Below, in pieces: positions 22,101-34,424 of a stretch of DNA of 64,000 nucleotides. The notes beneath the pieces are model-generated. The model did no database searches and was not told the origin of the DNA. It saw only the letters and a list, made by a program, of their open reading frames with translations. Numbering within the stretch: the first letter of the stretch is position 1; each line of letters starts with the position of its first letter. Both the position numbers and the translations under genes were made by a program. The stretch is from Mytilinidion resinicola (lineage: Eukaryota; Ascomycota; Dothideomycetes; Mytilinidiales; Mytilinidiaceae), in NCBI RefSeq assembly GCF_010093595.1, contig NW_022985461.1, forward strand, positions 1-64,000, written 5' to 3'.

Positions 22101-23999
22101 CCTTTAGGTCTTACGGCTCTTATTAATATTATACTATATAATAGTAAGTATACTAAGTTATTCTAATATTAAACTATGTCTATAGTATCTGCAGCGTTTG
22201 CTGCACCTATTTTAGTGCGTAGTTGCTAGCTTATATTATCTTCCTGTAAGGACGGTACTTAGGTAATAGTTTTAAGTTATAAAAGTCTATCTATATCTCT
22301 ATATATTATTAATTAAGTTAACTAGGTTAGAGGCTATAAGAATAGTAATATAAAGCGAGAAGTATATAGTATCTAAAAAGGCGTTTAATAGGAAGATTAC
22401 TGCGTTAAATAAGCAGTCTATATTATTCTGTTAATTTTTAGCTAGCTTAGGTTCTTATTAGAATACTTAAATATCTTTAGTTGTCCTACTTTTTTTAGTA
22501 CTATTAGCGCTAGCCCTAGTTCTATACTACCTTTGCGTGTATTATTATTAGCAGCTTTTTTTTTCCTAGACTAGGTTAAGGTTATATATACCTTTAGCAG
22601 GGTATAGGGCGTATATAAGCTCGGCCCCTTATTAGTATTATATTAGTATAGCGTCGCCCACCTTTTTAATATAGCCTATAGCTAGGCCCCTTTCCTTATA
22701 CTATATTTAGCACTATATACTAGGTGGTTTCTTTTATAGTTAGCGCACTTTTTAGTGTCTATTACCGTGTATTATTTTATATTATATTCCCCTGCGTATA
22801 CTATATATCGGATATTCTTCTTATAGTATTTTATAATATACCTATAGCTCTAGTATCTAAAGCACTATATAGCTATAAAGCCTGCTTTATATTTTAAAGC
22901 TATTAGTAATTATCTATTTATTATAAATCCCTTTATAATAGCTTTATCTGCTATTACTTCTATGCGCACGCTAGTAATAATTAAGCTAGCGTGTCGGCCT
23001 AGGTTCTCTCGCGCAGCTTTAATACCCTTTTTATTCTTCTATATTATCTTTTTAATAACTAGGCCTAGGTTAATTATTGCGTTAGCCCTAATAATATTAT
23101 CTTTAAGTGTTTAGCTTTCCAGGTTTAAGTTTTTAGGTACTCTATGCACCTTTATTAGCACTGCGGGCAGTTATATATATACCGTCTTGCCCAGCACCTG
23201 CACCTATTCCCTTTTCTTAAGCAGTGCTTTTTTTATAGCCTTATCCGTAATATATACCTTAATATTTCTACTTTATAGCTTCTTTATACCGCTAATCTTT
23301 ATTATATCCGGTAGTCCGGCTGCTTAAAGCTTCTAGGTAATAGTTATATTTATATCTGCTATAGTTATAGTTCGCTTATTATTATCCTTAATATAGATAG
23401 TAATTTTATAGATATTTATAGGTTGCCCTATATACTGCCTATTTCCTACTGCCTTTCTATATTGCGCAGCTATACCGCTTAGTATAGCTAATAGTATTAT
23501 ACCTGCTACTGCTGCTGCTGCTGCTGCAGTATACGTCTTCCTATACGTTAATAACGCGTGTACCTTCTTTTTTATATTCTTTATTATCTTTATTAGCTTT
23601 TTCTATAGTGTCTGCCGTAGGTTATTTGCAGTATCCGAAAGGCCGAATAGAACGTGTTCTGCAAAGTTATAAAGGGTTTAGACGATCGCATTTATCTTAA
23701 AGGATTAGATTAGCTTATTCCGCAGGAGGTCTTATATGCCGTGTGCTTTGTTAATAAGGTCTTAAACGTCCTAGTAGATGTTCTTAATAGGCTTCGGGTT
23801 TTAGTATTAGTTTTAGCGTTGTTATTATTGTTATTAATGCTGTTACTAGGGCGGCTGCGTGTTAGGGGTCGCAATTCGCAGTATACCTACTGCGACGCCG
23901 CCGGCACTACTTATAGGGCTTTAAGGCTGCGTATAATTGTTTGCAGGGCCTTAGATAGCCCCTAGGGGCCCTCCTTAGGTTATATTTCTAAGATGCTAT

Positions 24000-26640
24000 A
24001 GGGTTAATTACATCGTGTTTTTCCTGTAAAAATATAAAGGGTAATTAGGCACTTTTATATAGTGCAGGTATATATTAAGCCTTATATATTCTATTTATAA
24101 AAGTATAATAATTAAGCTTTTAGCTTTTATAAGCTTATAGTATTTAGTTGCCTAATTTTTATTCTATTTTATATTAAGGGCCGGCGTAAAAAAGCCCCTT
24201 TATTTCTTTTTATAGGCCTTCTATTTATTTTTCTACCTTTCCTTATATACTTCCTATATTACTTTTTATTTTAAAAGCTTATATAAGTTATCTAACTGCC
24301 CTTTATACCTTAGGGCTAGTGCTATAGCCTTAACTATAAGCCTCTTTAGTATATTACGCCGGCTTAGCTTATATTTAGGTATTTTCCTAGGCTTATAGTA
24401 TCTTCTAATAGTATTTCTAATAGTGTAGTATATAGTTTTAATATACTTTCTAGCCTAGCCTACGCGCGTGCAGTTTGTATACGCTACTATAAGTTCTTCT
24501 AGCTTAAGCCTTAAAAAAGGGTAAAAGGTTTTATATTTAAGCGTTTTAATATTTATTATTTTATACACCCCTATAATAGTATAAAGGCAGTAGTTTTAGG
24601 CTATTTTAAGTTATTTAATTTTTACTTTACTAATTTATTCCTTTATACCTAGTATTAGAAACTAGGTAGTATACTTATATATAAGAACCGGCTTAATAAC
24701 TACTAAGTATATATACTATGCTTTTTAGAAGCTTACGCCCTATATTAATACTATTAGCTATATAAAGGCTTTTATTTATACTATAGCCTTTTCCTTTATA
24801 ATATATATATACGGGCCCTATTTAAATATAAAAGTCTACCTAAACTCTAAGTATATAGAGCTCTAAAAAGAAATACTAAAATCGTGATTCAACCCGTATT
24901 ATTATACGGGCGTTCCTTTCCGTCTTGTTTAAACTGCAAGGCCTGTATAAAAGTAAGAATTACGTTTATTACTAGTGCAGCGGCGTTGCGTTATAGCTAG
25001 AGGTTGTTTTTAGAAACGTCGTTCTTAACACCGCTAGAATAGCAGAGTTTTTACAGGTTTTAGCAGCTTACTACTACTAAACTTAATACCTATAAATAAT
25101 AGGAAGATAAATAAAGGGTTATTGTCTATAACTATTTAATATCCTATTACCTAGAATACTAACCTAGGGCTACACCTAATACCTATATTTACTAGCAAAG
25201 TAATAGGTTTTTATTTTAATAGGATAATAGAACACCTTTATACCGGCTATATTAGAAGCCCTTATATTTATAACCTAATAATACCGGAACTAAAAGAACT
25301 AGAAAAGTAAAAGTAAAAATAGTAGCAGTTTAGTTAGTAGATAATAAGGGGTAATAGCTGCGCGGCGTTAAGTTATTATAGTAACCTTTTATCTATAAAA
25401 CACGGTTAGCCTATTATTATAAAAATATTACAGGTAATATAAAGGGGCTGCCAGTGCCCGGGCTGGCGGCTGTAGGGCGTGGTATATAATAGCAGTAATA
25501 GTTAGCTCTAGGCCTTTACGGATGCCTAGTAGACTTATAATAGGCGCTAGTAAAATAGGAAGTATATAAGGTATATATATATTCTTCCTATTTTAGTTCT
25601 TTTATATATAGCTGTATAAGCTCCGGCTTATATAGTACCTCTATATAGTAAGAATATAGTAGGAAGTATACGTGTATACTTCCTATTTTATATAGCTGCG
25701 CGGGCTAGGCCTATATAGCACCTCTATAGAATAGGAAGTATATATATTTTTTACGGCCTTCCCGTTTTACTAGCGGCTATTATATAGGAAGAAGGATTAA
25801 CACCTTACTAGTAATACTATTTATATAGCCCGAAAAAACAAATACGTATATTAGTCTATTAAAAGGTAGAGGTAAGCTATAAAATAGGCTTAAGAAGTAA
25901 ATTAGGTATATACAGGCGGGAGATAGTTTAATCTAGGCTAGATACTATAGAAGCACTCTATATAGAAAACTATAGTAAGGAAGCTAGGCAGGTAGCTTTA
26001 TATTTATAACTTGCTATATATTTAGCTAGCTAGATATAATATACCTAGACTATAAAACCCGGATAGATTTAGGAAAACGTATTATAATAGCTTATTCTAT
26101 AGTAGACTTAATAGATTTACTATATATCCCTAATAGCTATATAATAATAAAAAGAGCGCTTAGCGTTATATACCGCAGAGGACGGGGTTTTCATCCGAAC
26201 GCTGTATAGCAGCAAACGGTTTTTTCTTATAAACTAGCCTAGATAAAACAGCTGTATAAACCCTAACAGGAGCTACACCAGCGTAATAGAATTTAATAAT
26301 AATAATAATATAGAGCTCTATAATTAGGCCTTCTATAAAGCCCTAGATATTTACTATAGCCTTTATATTTACTATATTTAAATAGCGCCTTATAAAGTAT
26401 ATAAGGTAATACTTATCCGGGGTAAATACTATACTATACTTTTTCGCCTACTTTATACACTATATATACGCACTTTTAATTGCCCTATAGTTTTCTTCTA
26501 TACTTCTACTAAATATAAGAATATTAGTATTATTTATAAACCTATAGGCTATTATATTGCCTTTTTATAGTATTAGCAGAAGTATACTTATAAAGAATAA
26601 AAAAAGGATTAGTAAAAGTAAGAATTTTTATAGTAACTAA
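24000..26640 (-). mobile_element. Tad1-like LINE (copy D), split by a 1.44-kb insertion
   Basis: 24040-24865 aligns with copy B from about 3555 onward (ggcacttttatatagtgcagg and following). The alignment resumes at 26309 exactly where copy B continues after tatagagctctata (near 4376). The stretch between, 24866-26308, is an inserted element. All frames are RIP-degraded. Confidence 0.7.
24866..26308 (+). mobile_element. 1443-bp non-coding SINE-like element, copy 2 (RIP-degraded)
   Basis: It is flanked by a 12-bp target duplication, TATAGAGCTCTA, at 24854-24865 and 26309-26320. It is a full-length homolog of 16038-17482 in the opposite orientation, ends in (TAA)n, and differs mostly by C-to-T and G-to-A changes. 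Near-equal lengths (1443 and 1445 bp) and independent duplications show that this is a defined element. Confidence 0.8.
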
Positions 26641-27708
26641 TTATATATAGAAAGTATAGTAGCTACGCTATATATATATAAGCTATTTTATAAAGCTAAA
26701 TTAAGTATAAAAATATACAGCTTTAAAAATCGTATAACCCCTAAGTTTACCCCTAAGTTTACGCTAGATACTGCGCTAAATACTGCGCTAAATACTGTAT
26801 TAGATACTGCGCTAGATACTATACTAAATATAGCTTTAAATTTAGCCCTTAATACCGCGCTAGAGCTACTATTTCGTTTTTAGTAATAGCGGCTAGCAGT
26901 AGCTAGCTATAATTTTAATAAATTGTTATTATAATCTATAAATTAAGCTCTAAAATAGTAGAAAGGCGCTAGGAAAAGCCGTGGCTTTAATATAGCTATA
27001 AATGCAATATATATACTAATACACGAGCCTAATATAACTATAGCTATATATACTTACTATTATATAGCATTCTTAGCTATAAGCAAGCAGCAATTAAGGC
27101 TGTATTATAACGAACTTCCACCGCCGCTATAATTCTAGAAAAACCTAGGTGCGTATAGATTTAGAAAAGAATTTAAATAAGCTGCTACTATAGAATATAC
27201 AATAATTATTAGCTATAATACGTTTAAATTTATGCCGTAAAATATAGTAAAATCTTAACTAATCCTACTAATATAGGTGTTTATATATAAATTTAATAAT
27301 AATAGCTTTTTTATAAAATTTAAGGCACGGCTTATTATTAGAGGCAATCTATAAGTAGTAAGTAAAAAAAATATATATACAGCAACGTTAGCAGTATAAG
27401 CCTTCTATTATATTATATTATTAATTGCTGTATTTAACCTTAATACCTAGTAAATAGACGTATTTTTAGCCTTTATAAATAGCTATTTTAATAAAACTAT
27501 ATATATTAAATATCCTAATAGATTTATATAGCTAGGGTAATACCTTTTACTTTTTTAAGCTCTATATAGCTTACGCTGTTTACTACTTCTATAGTATAAT
27601 AATTTAATAGTAACGCTTGCGAAATTCGGCCTATATTTAATTATAGATAAGAACTATATCTAGGCTTTAAATAAATTGCTTATATTCTTCTATATTAATA
27701 ATCTTATA

Positions 27709-29557
27709 ACGTATTCCACCACTAAGCCGGCCAAACCACCGAGCCGGCCACTTTTCCTTGGCACAACCAACACCATGTGCGCGCAGTCAATTTATTCGCA
27801 ACTAGCTATAGAACTTATGTACGACACACTTAGATTAGATTTAGAAGAAGCTTCTTAATCCTTTTTGCACGTACGCGCATTATGCCCAGCCTCTCCACAG
27901 TTTCTACAGCGCCGTTGAGCTGGTAGAGCCCTATTTGCACCATCTCTACTACCCACCTTTTTCCGTGGATTAGATACTCTAGACACTTTAGCAGCTATAT
28001 ACAACGCTGCTGTACTATACTCTATTATACCGCCAGTCTGGATTCGCTTTTTTTTACAACCTTTACGCTTAGTTATCTCTGCTAGTTGCTCTTTAAGCTC
28101 TTTAACCCGGGCTTTAATAAGTATATTTTTGTATAGCATTTCTTTGGCTCCTTTAATAAGCTTTAAGAAGCCTTTTTAGGCGGTTATTAGTAACCGTATA
28201 AAGGAATTGCTTACTAGCCTTAACTATAATCTAAATTTATATATATTGCTTAGGGTTTTTAATTGCTATAGTGTTTCTAGTAGGGGTGCTAGTAGTAGGG
28301 TCTATAACCGTATATTAAGGCAATTAAAAACTACCTACATATTAATAGGAACTAATCTAGAGGCCTTAAAGGCCTTCTTATAGTTCTTATATATAAATAT
28401 ATTAAAAAACGCGTTTTTAAAGGCTGGTAGGAAGCCTTTTTTATTAATATAGTAGACGCGTTGGCGTGCTAAGTCTTATATGCGTTAAGAGTACTTTAGC
28501 TTTAATAGTAAAAAGCACACTATATTAAGTAGCTAAAGTATATATAATAAATGCGCAGGTATATAGAGGGTAAGGATTTATTATTTAATATAATAATCCT
28601 TAAAATCTTAGTTAAGGTGGCTTTTATAGCCGTCTAAAATTAGCAACCTGTATAACCCTACCTAACGCGCCTTTATATATATATTAAAGTGCTTTAACTA
28701 CTTAAAACTAAGCTTATTATTAGTCCAGCTGTTTTTAGAGATAGAGAGCTTCTAATTATATAGTATTTCTGCTTTTTTATACTATATAGAGATATAAATG
28801 CGTTTTTTATAGATAATAAATAGTAGGGTTATATATCCGGCAGTATAGATGCTCTAGATAACTGTAATCTACTCTTAGTTGCCTAGTTAAATAAGATTAG
28901 GCCTTATATATTTCTCTAAACCTGTAACAACCTTTATTATGCTAATTATACCTATTTAAAAGCCAGTTTTATTAAAGTTGTAGATGTTATCTAGGTAGAC
29001 GCTATACTTAGCTATAGTCTCTTGCACGAGAGTAAACTATATATTAATAACCTCTAGGTCTTCCTAGAGTATTCTCTAGCAGTTCTTTACCTAATTAAAA
29101 GCTATTTTAAGCTCCTTTATATAAGATATAAACTGTTAAGTCCAGTTCTTGCCTACTAGTATCCTACCACGCGCAGCCAGTACTTTATCTGCTATATCTG
29201 CCACCTTACACAACCGGGGCGCAAATCCTCGCGAGTCTAGGTCAAGGATATATTGTATAATTGTGTGCTCTTCGGTCGCAGTGAGCTTTAGGCAGTTTAG
29301 TCGTAATTAAGGTTAAAACGTGATTCCGTAGAGCCGATTAGAGAGCCGCTGATGTCGTATATTAAAGGCTGCTGCAGCGCGTCGTATAGTCCTAAATTAA
29401 CCAGAGGTAAAGGCTTAAAGCGCGAGATTAATACTGCCTTCTTGCTAAGATAGATAATCGCTGCATTGTTAATGCATTGCTGTGTGAATATAGTGTTGGT
29501 TGTGCCAAGGAAAAGTAGCCGGCTCGGTGGTTTGGCCGGCTCGGTGGTGGAATACGT
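27709..29557 (-). mobile_element. Fot1/pogo DNA transposon, 1849 bp, with 65-bp terminal inverted repeats
   Basis: Terminal repeats at 27709-27773 and 29493-29557 match at 62 of 65 positions, and all three differences are C/T or G/A. Each end starts ACGTATTCCACCA and contains two internal AGCCGGCC-type repeats. The element is flanked by TA on both sides (27707-27708, 29558-29559), the hallmark of Tc1/mariner insertion. It sits inside the copia reverse transcriptase, so it inserted later. The ends look far less mutated than the interior. Confidence 0.9.
27855..29480 (-). pseudogene. Fot1/pogo transposase, RIP-inactivated
   Basis: Near the N-terminus (29250-29130, minus) the frame reads KLTATEEHTIIQYILDLDSR and RLCKVADIADKVLAARG, the Tc5/CENP-B-type helix-turn-helix region of fungal Fot1 transposases. 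An in-frame TAA then follows NWT where relatives have Gln. The C-terminal 94 codons (28139-27855) remain open: a coiled-coil-like basic stretch, then a CCHC knuckle CRNCGEAGHNARTC. The DDE core between (28140-29100) is heavily decayed. No functional protein is expected. Confidence 0.8.
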
Positions 29558-30640
29558 TAGTATACGTATATAAGAAAAATAGTATAAAACTTAATAAACT
29601 ACGCGCCTATTTATTAGCCGTATATAAAATAAAGGAATTTCTAGAGCTTAAATAGTTTCTAAAAATTCGCATAATCTAGAACTAAAAGTATAAAAAGCTA
29701 TAGCTCTACTAAAATTCCTAAATTGTAAAAATCGCTATATAATATAAGCTTAAAAGCTACTAATAGGTATATACGCTATTAAGTATAGCAGAGCTTATAT
29801 ATAACGCGAAATAAGTAATACCTGGCGAAATTCACCTATATTAACGAAAAATCGGCGCTATAAGGCACCTATTAGTAATAACACGCCCTAATATATTATA
29901 TATAGTTTTAAAGCTTATAAAATTCCTTATAAATCTATTTATAGCGTATTAATAAGCTATAGATAGCCTTATTATATATTTATATTAAATAAAATATTAC
30001 GCAATTAAATATAGTAGTAATGCGCCTGCAGTAATTATATAAGCTAGTAATATATTATTTATAAATAATTTAGTTATAAGATATTCCTCTAAAGGCTATA
30101 TTTTTAAGCTATTTAGAGGCCCTATTAATTAGAAAGCAACTTAGTAGAAATCTATTATAAAATTATTAATAGAGGTGGAGCTTATAGCGCTTCTATACGC
30201 TATAAGCAAATTAATATATTAGTAGTAACTATTTATAAGCCTATAGCTTAAGCTTAAAAAGCCTTATAAAATTAAGTGCGATAATATATAAACTATTTAA
30301 ATTCTTACTACTTACAGGCTTTAATTATAAACTAAGCTTAAGTATATAGATATATATTATCTTTAGCTGCGCTAGTAAATATAACGAAATAATATTAATA
30401 TTAAATAGACGCCTATAGCTACTATAATAGCTAACAGCTTTATAAAAGCTCTAAATTATTAAAAATATAAGAAATTTATTAAATAGCTAGGTCTTATAGA
30501 TATTACCTATAAGCTTTAACACGGCGCTATAGTTACGCCGTAATATATAGCTATAACTACGGCTGCGCCGCTGCTTTTCCTATCTATATTACTGTTCTTA
30601 TTTTTTCTACTTTTCTTATTACGTGTTCTATATAGGTTAT

Positions 30641-30990
30641 AGCTACGCTATAACCTAGGGGGGTATAATAGCTATACTTAGATATCTATTATTTAGCTGG
30701 CCTCTACCTACTAGCTTTATTTTTTAGCTTAATTACTTTATTTTTAAGCTTAATTACTTTATTTTTTAGCTTAATTACTTTATTTTTTAGCTTAATTACT
30801 TTATTTTTTAGCTTAATTACTTTATTTTTTAGCTTAATTACTTTATCTTTTAGCTGCGCTAGGTTTTTATATTAGCTGTATAAAGTTTACTATCTAGCTA
30901 GTCTAGCCTTATTCTATATCTATATAGTATTACTTCTATATATTAATATAACTAATATCTTCTATATAAATTACTTTATATTTCTTTACT
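30641..30990. other. AT-rich spacer with possible copia LTR debris
   Basis: It joins the copia relic to the chromovirus fragment and is related to 17640-17890. It contains a 21-bp tandem array, listed separately. No gene was seen. Confidence 0.4.
30716..30853. repeat. 21-bp tandem array, about 6-7 copies
   Basis: The unit is tttattttttagcttaatta (with the final c). The related sequence at 17700-17745 has only one to two units, so the array expanded locally. Confidence 0.85.
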
Positions 30991-32164
30991 AGCTGCTAGT
31001 ATACTAAAAAGTCCTAAAGCTACTACCTATACCTAAAAAACTATAGCGCAATATAATAATAGACTTTATTATATATCTACCTAAAACTTAGAAGAAAAAA
31101 AACGCTATTTTTATAGTAGTAGACTAGCTAACTAAAATAAAACACTTTATTACTTACAATAGAACTTATAATACTAAAAGTATTACTATTCTATTTCTAG
31201 AATACGTTTAGAAGTTATATAGCCTACTAGTTTCTATTATATTTAACTAAAAATTCTAGTTTATAGCTAAGTTCTAGAAATACCTAACCTATTGCCTAGT
31301 AATTAACTACCTACTATTAACTACCTACTACCTAGAAATAGATAGCTAATCTAAAAGAGCTAATACTATCCTAGAATAGTACCTGCGAGCCTATATATTA
31401 TACCTATAAAATAATTAAAACTCCTAGCTGCTGCTAAGCAAATTTGCAATTAATACTGCCACTTCTAAGAGCACGTAGCTCTCCCTATTCTTTGCTAACT
31501 ATACCTTTTACCTATACTTAAAATTTAAACCTATAGAACTATCCTATTAACAGCCTACTAAAAATACTAAGAAATTTGCCAGCCGTATAGAGAAGATTAC
31601 TAAGTACCTAAAGTCTAAACTTACTATTATATATACTAGGTATAAAAACGCAGTAAACTGGACTTAACACCCTGCTAGAAACTACTAAGTAGGGGATATA
31701 GTATAGCTTAACGCTAGAAATATTAAGACTACCCGCCTATAAAAGAAGCTAGATTAAAAGAATCTAGGTCTCTTCTATATTAAAAGGGTTGTTAGCCTAT
31801 ATACTTACTTTCTAATACTGCCTAAAAGTATAAAGATTTACAATGTGTTCTATGTTAGCCTGTTAAGACCCGCTGCTAAGGACCCGCTGCCTGGGCAGCG
31901 TTAGGACCCGCCGCCACCTGTTGAAATTGACAGCCTAGAGGAATGGGAGGTGGAGGAGGTTATTGACTCCTGGTGGAAGCATTGAGGACGTGGGGCCCCC
32001 CAACTGAAGTACACTGTTAAGTGGGCTGGTTATAACAAGGTTACTAAAGAGCCTGCCAGCTACCTGGAGCATGCTGAGGAAGCTATCCAATTCTTCCATC
32101 GCTGATACCCTGATAAGCCTGGTCCTTAGGCCTTAACAGAGTTTGGCCTTAAGGAGGGGAGTAC
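30991..32164 (+). pseudogene. Ty3/gypsy chromovirus integrase C-terminal part and chromodomain, RIP-damaged
   Basis: 31020-31250 read through stops resembles the gypsy integrase core (DFI..LPKT, NAIFIVVD.LTK.KHFI). The last ~300 bp is much less decayed and reads EEWEVEEVIDSWWKH, then [12 protein letters not shown] and AIQFFHR.YPDKPGP, a typical chromodomain tail of fungal chromoviruses. TGA stops replace CGA at several Arg positions. The 5' part of the element is absent here. A polypurine tract (aaggagggga) lies just before the LTR. Confidence 0.8.
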
Positions 32165-32519
32165 TGTCACGGCTTGGATCAAGAACTAAAGGTTCCTGCA
32201 GATTACCAAAAACTGCTGCATACTGCTGCGTACTCCTGCATACTGCTGCATACTGCTGTGTACTGCGGCACGCTGCTGCATACTGCCGCAACTTGTAGAG
32301 CTTGATAGCGTGCCGGAACGGAGTTAAGATACTCCAGCTGTAGCGGCTTAGCGACAGAATATCTTGCAAGCGCCCCGGAGGACCTTCGTAGCTCTTCGAG
32401 CTACGTCTTGTTATTCTGCTGTCTGTCAGCACGCATAGGATCTGTAGCAATTCAATTGTCATTACCTCGCCCCTGTCTGCCTGAGTTAGCTAGGTCCCGA
32501 CCGCCCCTGCGCCGTGACA
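32165..32519 (+). repeat. 3' LTR of the chromovirus, 355 bp
   Basis: It starts TGTCACGGC and ends GCCGTGACA, a terminal inverted pair with TG...CA ends, directly after the polypurine tract. It contains about seven imperfect copies of an 11-bp tactgctgcat repeat at 32215-32290. The matching 5' LTR is not seen in the window. Confidence 0.8.
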
Positions 32520-33794
32520 GCATGGATGATAAAGTGGCCTTGTGCTGTTTTCCATTGGAGGGTAAGTTTACTCAAGAATTGGAGCCCTGAAACTGGAACC
32601 TGGCAGGCCTATGGGCCCGGAAATGGGCCTTCTGAGGCAAGGTGAGGACCCTAGTCTCAACACTCCTGTTGAATACAGGGCCCAAAACTGGGTTCCAACA
32701 AGCTGCTCAGTCTCGGCTCAGATGCGCTCAGTCTTGGCTCAGCATGCGCTTACCCAGCACAGCCACAGCTCAGGTTCCTGAACGGGAAAGGAAATTGCTT
32801 GGGTGCACATTGGGATATCGTACTACCTGTTTTAGGGCCGCAGCAAGTTCGGGAGACGAAGAAATTACCTATTTGGAGTGCGTTTGTCCGAAAAATCCAT
32901 CGGGACGCGTTTCGCACTCCTTGAGTCGAACAAGGTCTACTCCTTCTGTATGTTTGGCTTTGCACCGTTCGTTTTGCTAATTCGCTTGCAGTGAGAGTTT
33001 ACGAAGTAGCTATGATGACGTGCTCGCATCATCCCCAGTCGAGCGTCGGAAAAAGCACCAGAGCGCGTTGTTGAGGCGATCTGAGCAAGGGGGCGTGTGT
33101 GGGTTGGTGGGGTACAGCATTATAAGGGTAACTACAAAGGTAGGATCGTGGGACAAGTTAGTTCGAAAACAACACACAGTCATATACTATCTACCTCTGC
33201 TTACTCCTTCGTGTGATTTCTAGAGGTGATATCTTGAACATGGCCACTAGAGTGTGTTTCTGCAAGGCTTCCAGTAGGTCCAATAACTATATTGCCATTC
33301 TCAAGAGCCATTCTCAATATCCGAATATTGAAACGAATGCCAACCAATTCAATCTATATTGGAATAGATTCCTCGCCATGCATCCCGATATAAATCAAGA
33401 AAATAGTTCGTGAAAAGTGACCCCAATCTTCTAAGTCTGCGCCCTCCAATGCACGCCTGACACAAAGGAGAAACAATTGATGCTCATTTCAGATACAATG
33501 CCAAGTCGCTGATTTACATGTATTAACTCAGCAATGCGTGAGTTTCTTCAAGGCGCATCTTTGGGTTGCTGAACACTACCTTGTGGAGTAGCTCGTTTGG
33601 AAAAAAGGGCGATGACTAGCACCTTCGACCTTGCCTAAATTCGGCGGCAGGATGCTGGATTATGGAGACTCGATAGAAGCATCACAAGAACTCGTAAATG
33701 AGAGCACACAAACATATGGCGAGGCGATGTAAGCGTTAAACGTGATAAAAAGGAGTAGCGCCGGTTTAGCGAGAGGTCTCAAGAGACACGTCGT
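32520..33794. other. Gene-poor stretch after the LTR
   Basis: 32523-32588 resembles the last 75 bp of the window (63926-64000), so the LTR element landed in or beside a dispersed repeat. The frames at 32408-33413 show no recognisable protein and I do not call them. The rest, to 33794, shows nothing I can name. Confidence 0.4.
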
Positions 33795-34424
33795 TTACAG
33801 GAATACCCAAGGGTCCGCCCGCAATGTTATTAGACCCGGTAAGAAGTCATGTATTACTGTACAGAAGACATCATGATTCGCTGGCTGTTGTCCTTGTCGG
33901 TCCGCAAGCATGGTCAATCGAACCTGTCGGACTAAGCTTTTGGCGTCCGGACTCAATCGACGGATGAAGTCCAATACAGGAAGGTAATTGAAGCCGATGA
34001 AATGGAACTGATGCTCGGAATACAACACAGACAAGGCCTCATGGTAGATCATTCGGTTAGTTCGGAGAATCGCTAATGCCATCTTATCTGGATGGGGACT
34101 CGGTTTGCGATTCCATTTTGCGCTCGCGGCTGTAGCATCGCAGTCTGCGTAAAGGCGAAAACTCTGGGGAGAACTTGGGACGATATACCGGAAAATTTCA
34201 TGACGAATCTCCACTGGAAGTCGTAAGAAAGGCGGGCATTCATCCAAGGTCGTGATGCCCGCCGAGCTTCGGTGTCCTGGATCTGGTCGTTTCTTCACGG
34301 TGTCTAAAGCACCTGTAACGTCTTCTTCATGAGGTGACGGATGCTACGGTTGGATTGGTTAGTCCTATGATCTTCTGAAGATGACCCGACATTTTAGGCA
34401 ACTCACTCTTCTTGAGAAGCCCAT
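33795..34424 (-). CDS. Fungal F-box-like/DUF7730-like protein
   Basis: Two exons, 34424-34407 and 34343-33795, with a 63-bp intron carrying an ACTAAC branch site, give 188 codons plus stop (MGFSRR start). The core FLRLPVEIRHEIFRYIV, then ILRTNRMIYHEALSVLY and a FHFIGFNYLPVLDFIRRL region, match the many fungal proteins whose N-terminal LP.E.R..I..Y motif recalls an F-box. The function of this family is generally unknown. The protein is short for the family, and GTATTC near its end could be a further donor, so the C-terminus may be incomplete. It is divergent from CCT7 across a 467-bp gap. Confidence 0.6.

Larger units (their letters stand above)
18526..23980 (-). mobile_element. Tad1-like LINE (copy C), the most complete copy, RIP-degraded
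   Basis: Reading the minus strand from about 23980: an ORF1 region at about 23950-22500 has three decayed CCHC zinc knuckles at 22690-22870 (the decayed frame aligns with the family pattern CFRCWSYGH, CxxCAGEH and CANCKGNH). An endonuclease region lies at about 22300-21400. A reverse transcriptase lies at about 21250-19900, with a DKAPG block at about 21110. A C-terminal part follows to about 19200. The 3' end has a cacgcgtgccctt hairpin near 18857-18892 and a (TAA)n tail at 18526. Ten Ns at 18784-18793 mark an assembly gap. No complete frame survives. Confidence 0.75.
26641..30640 (+). mobile_element. Ty1/copia retrotransposon relic, split by a Fot1 element
   Basis: The plus-strand frame read through stops resembles copia reverse transcriptase at 27470-27708: a FVNSYL..TIY..P-like block, then ALY.L, ending IFFYINNLI, the decayed YVDD catalytic block. 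It is cut there by the transposon at 27709-29557. After 29558 it continues as the copia RNase H region (LVITRPNILY near 29870, then GYIFKLFRGPIN and ELIALLYAISKL near 30100-30210). A 12-bp repeat (tactgcgctaaa type, 26770-26850) lies upstream. RIP-type stops are frequent. Edges are approximate and LTRs were not delimited. Confidence 0.7.

Noticed and set aside
23515..23540. CTG trinucleotide run as a coding repeat
   Set aside because: Short, within degraded LINE ORF1.
28200..29100. A separate gene between the two ends of the Fot1 element
   Set aside because: The minus-strand frame is the decayed DDE core of the same transposase.
32642..32980. 112-codon plus-strand frame
   Set aside because: No recognisable protein, a competing frame on the other strand, and a position in repeat-derived DNA after the LTR.
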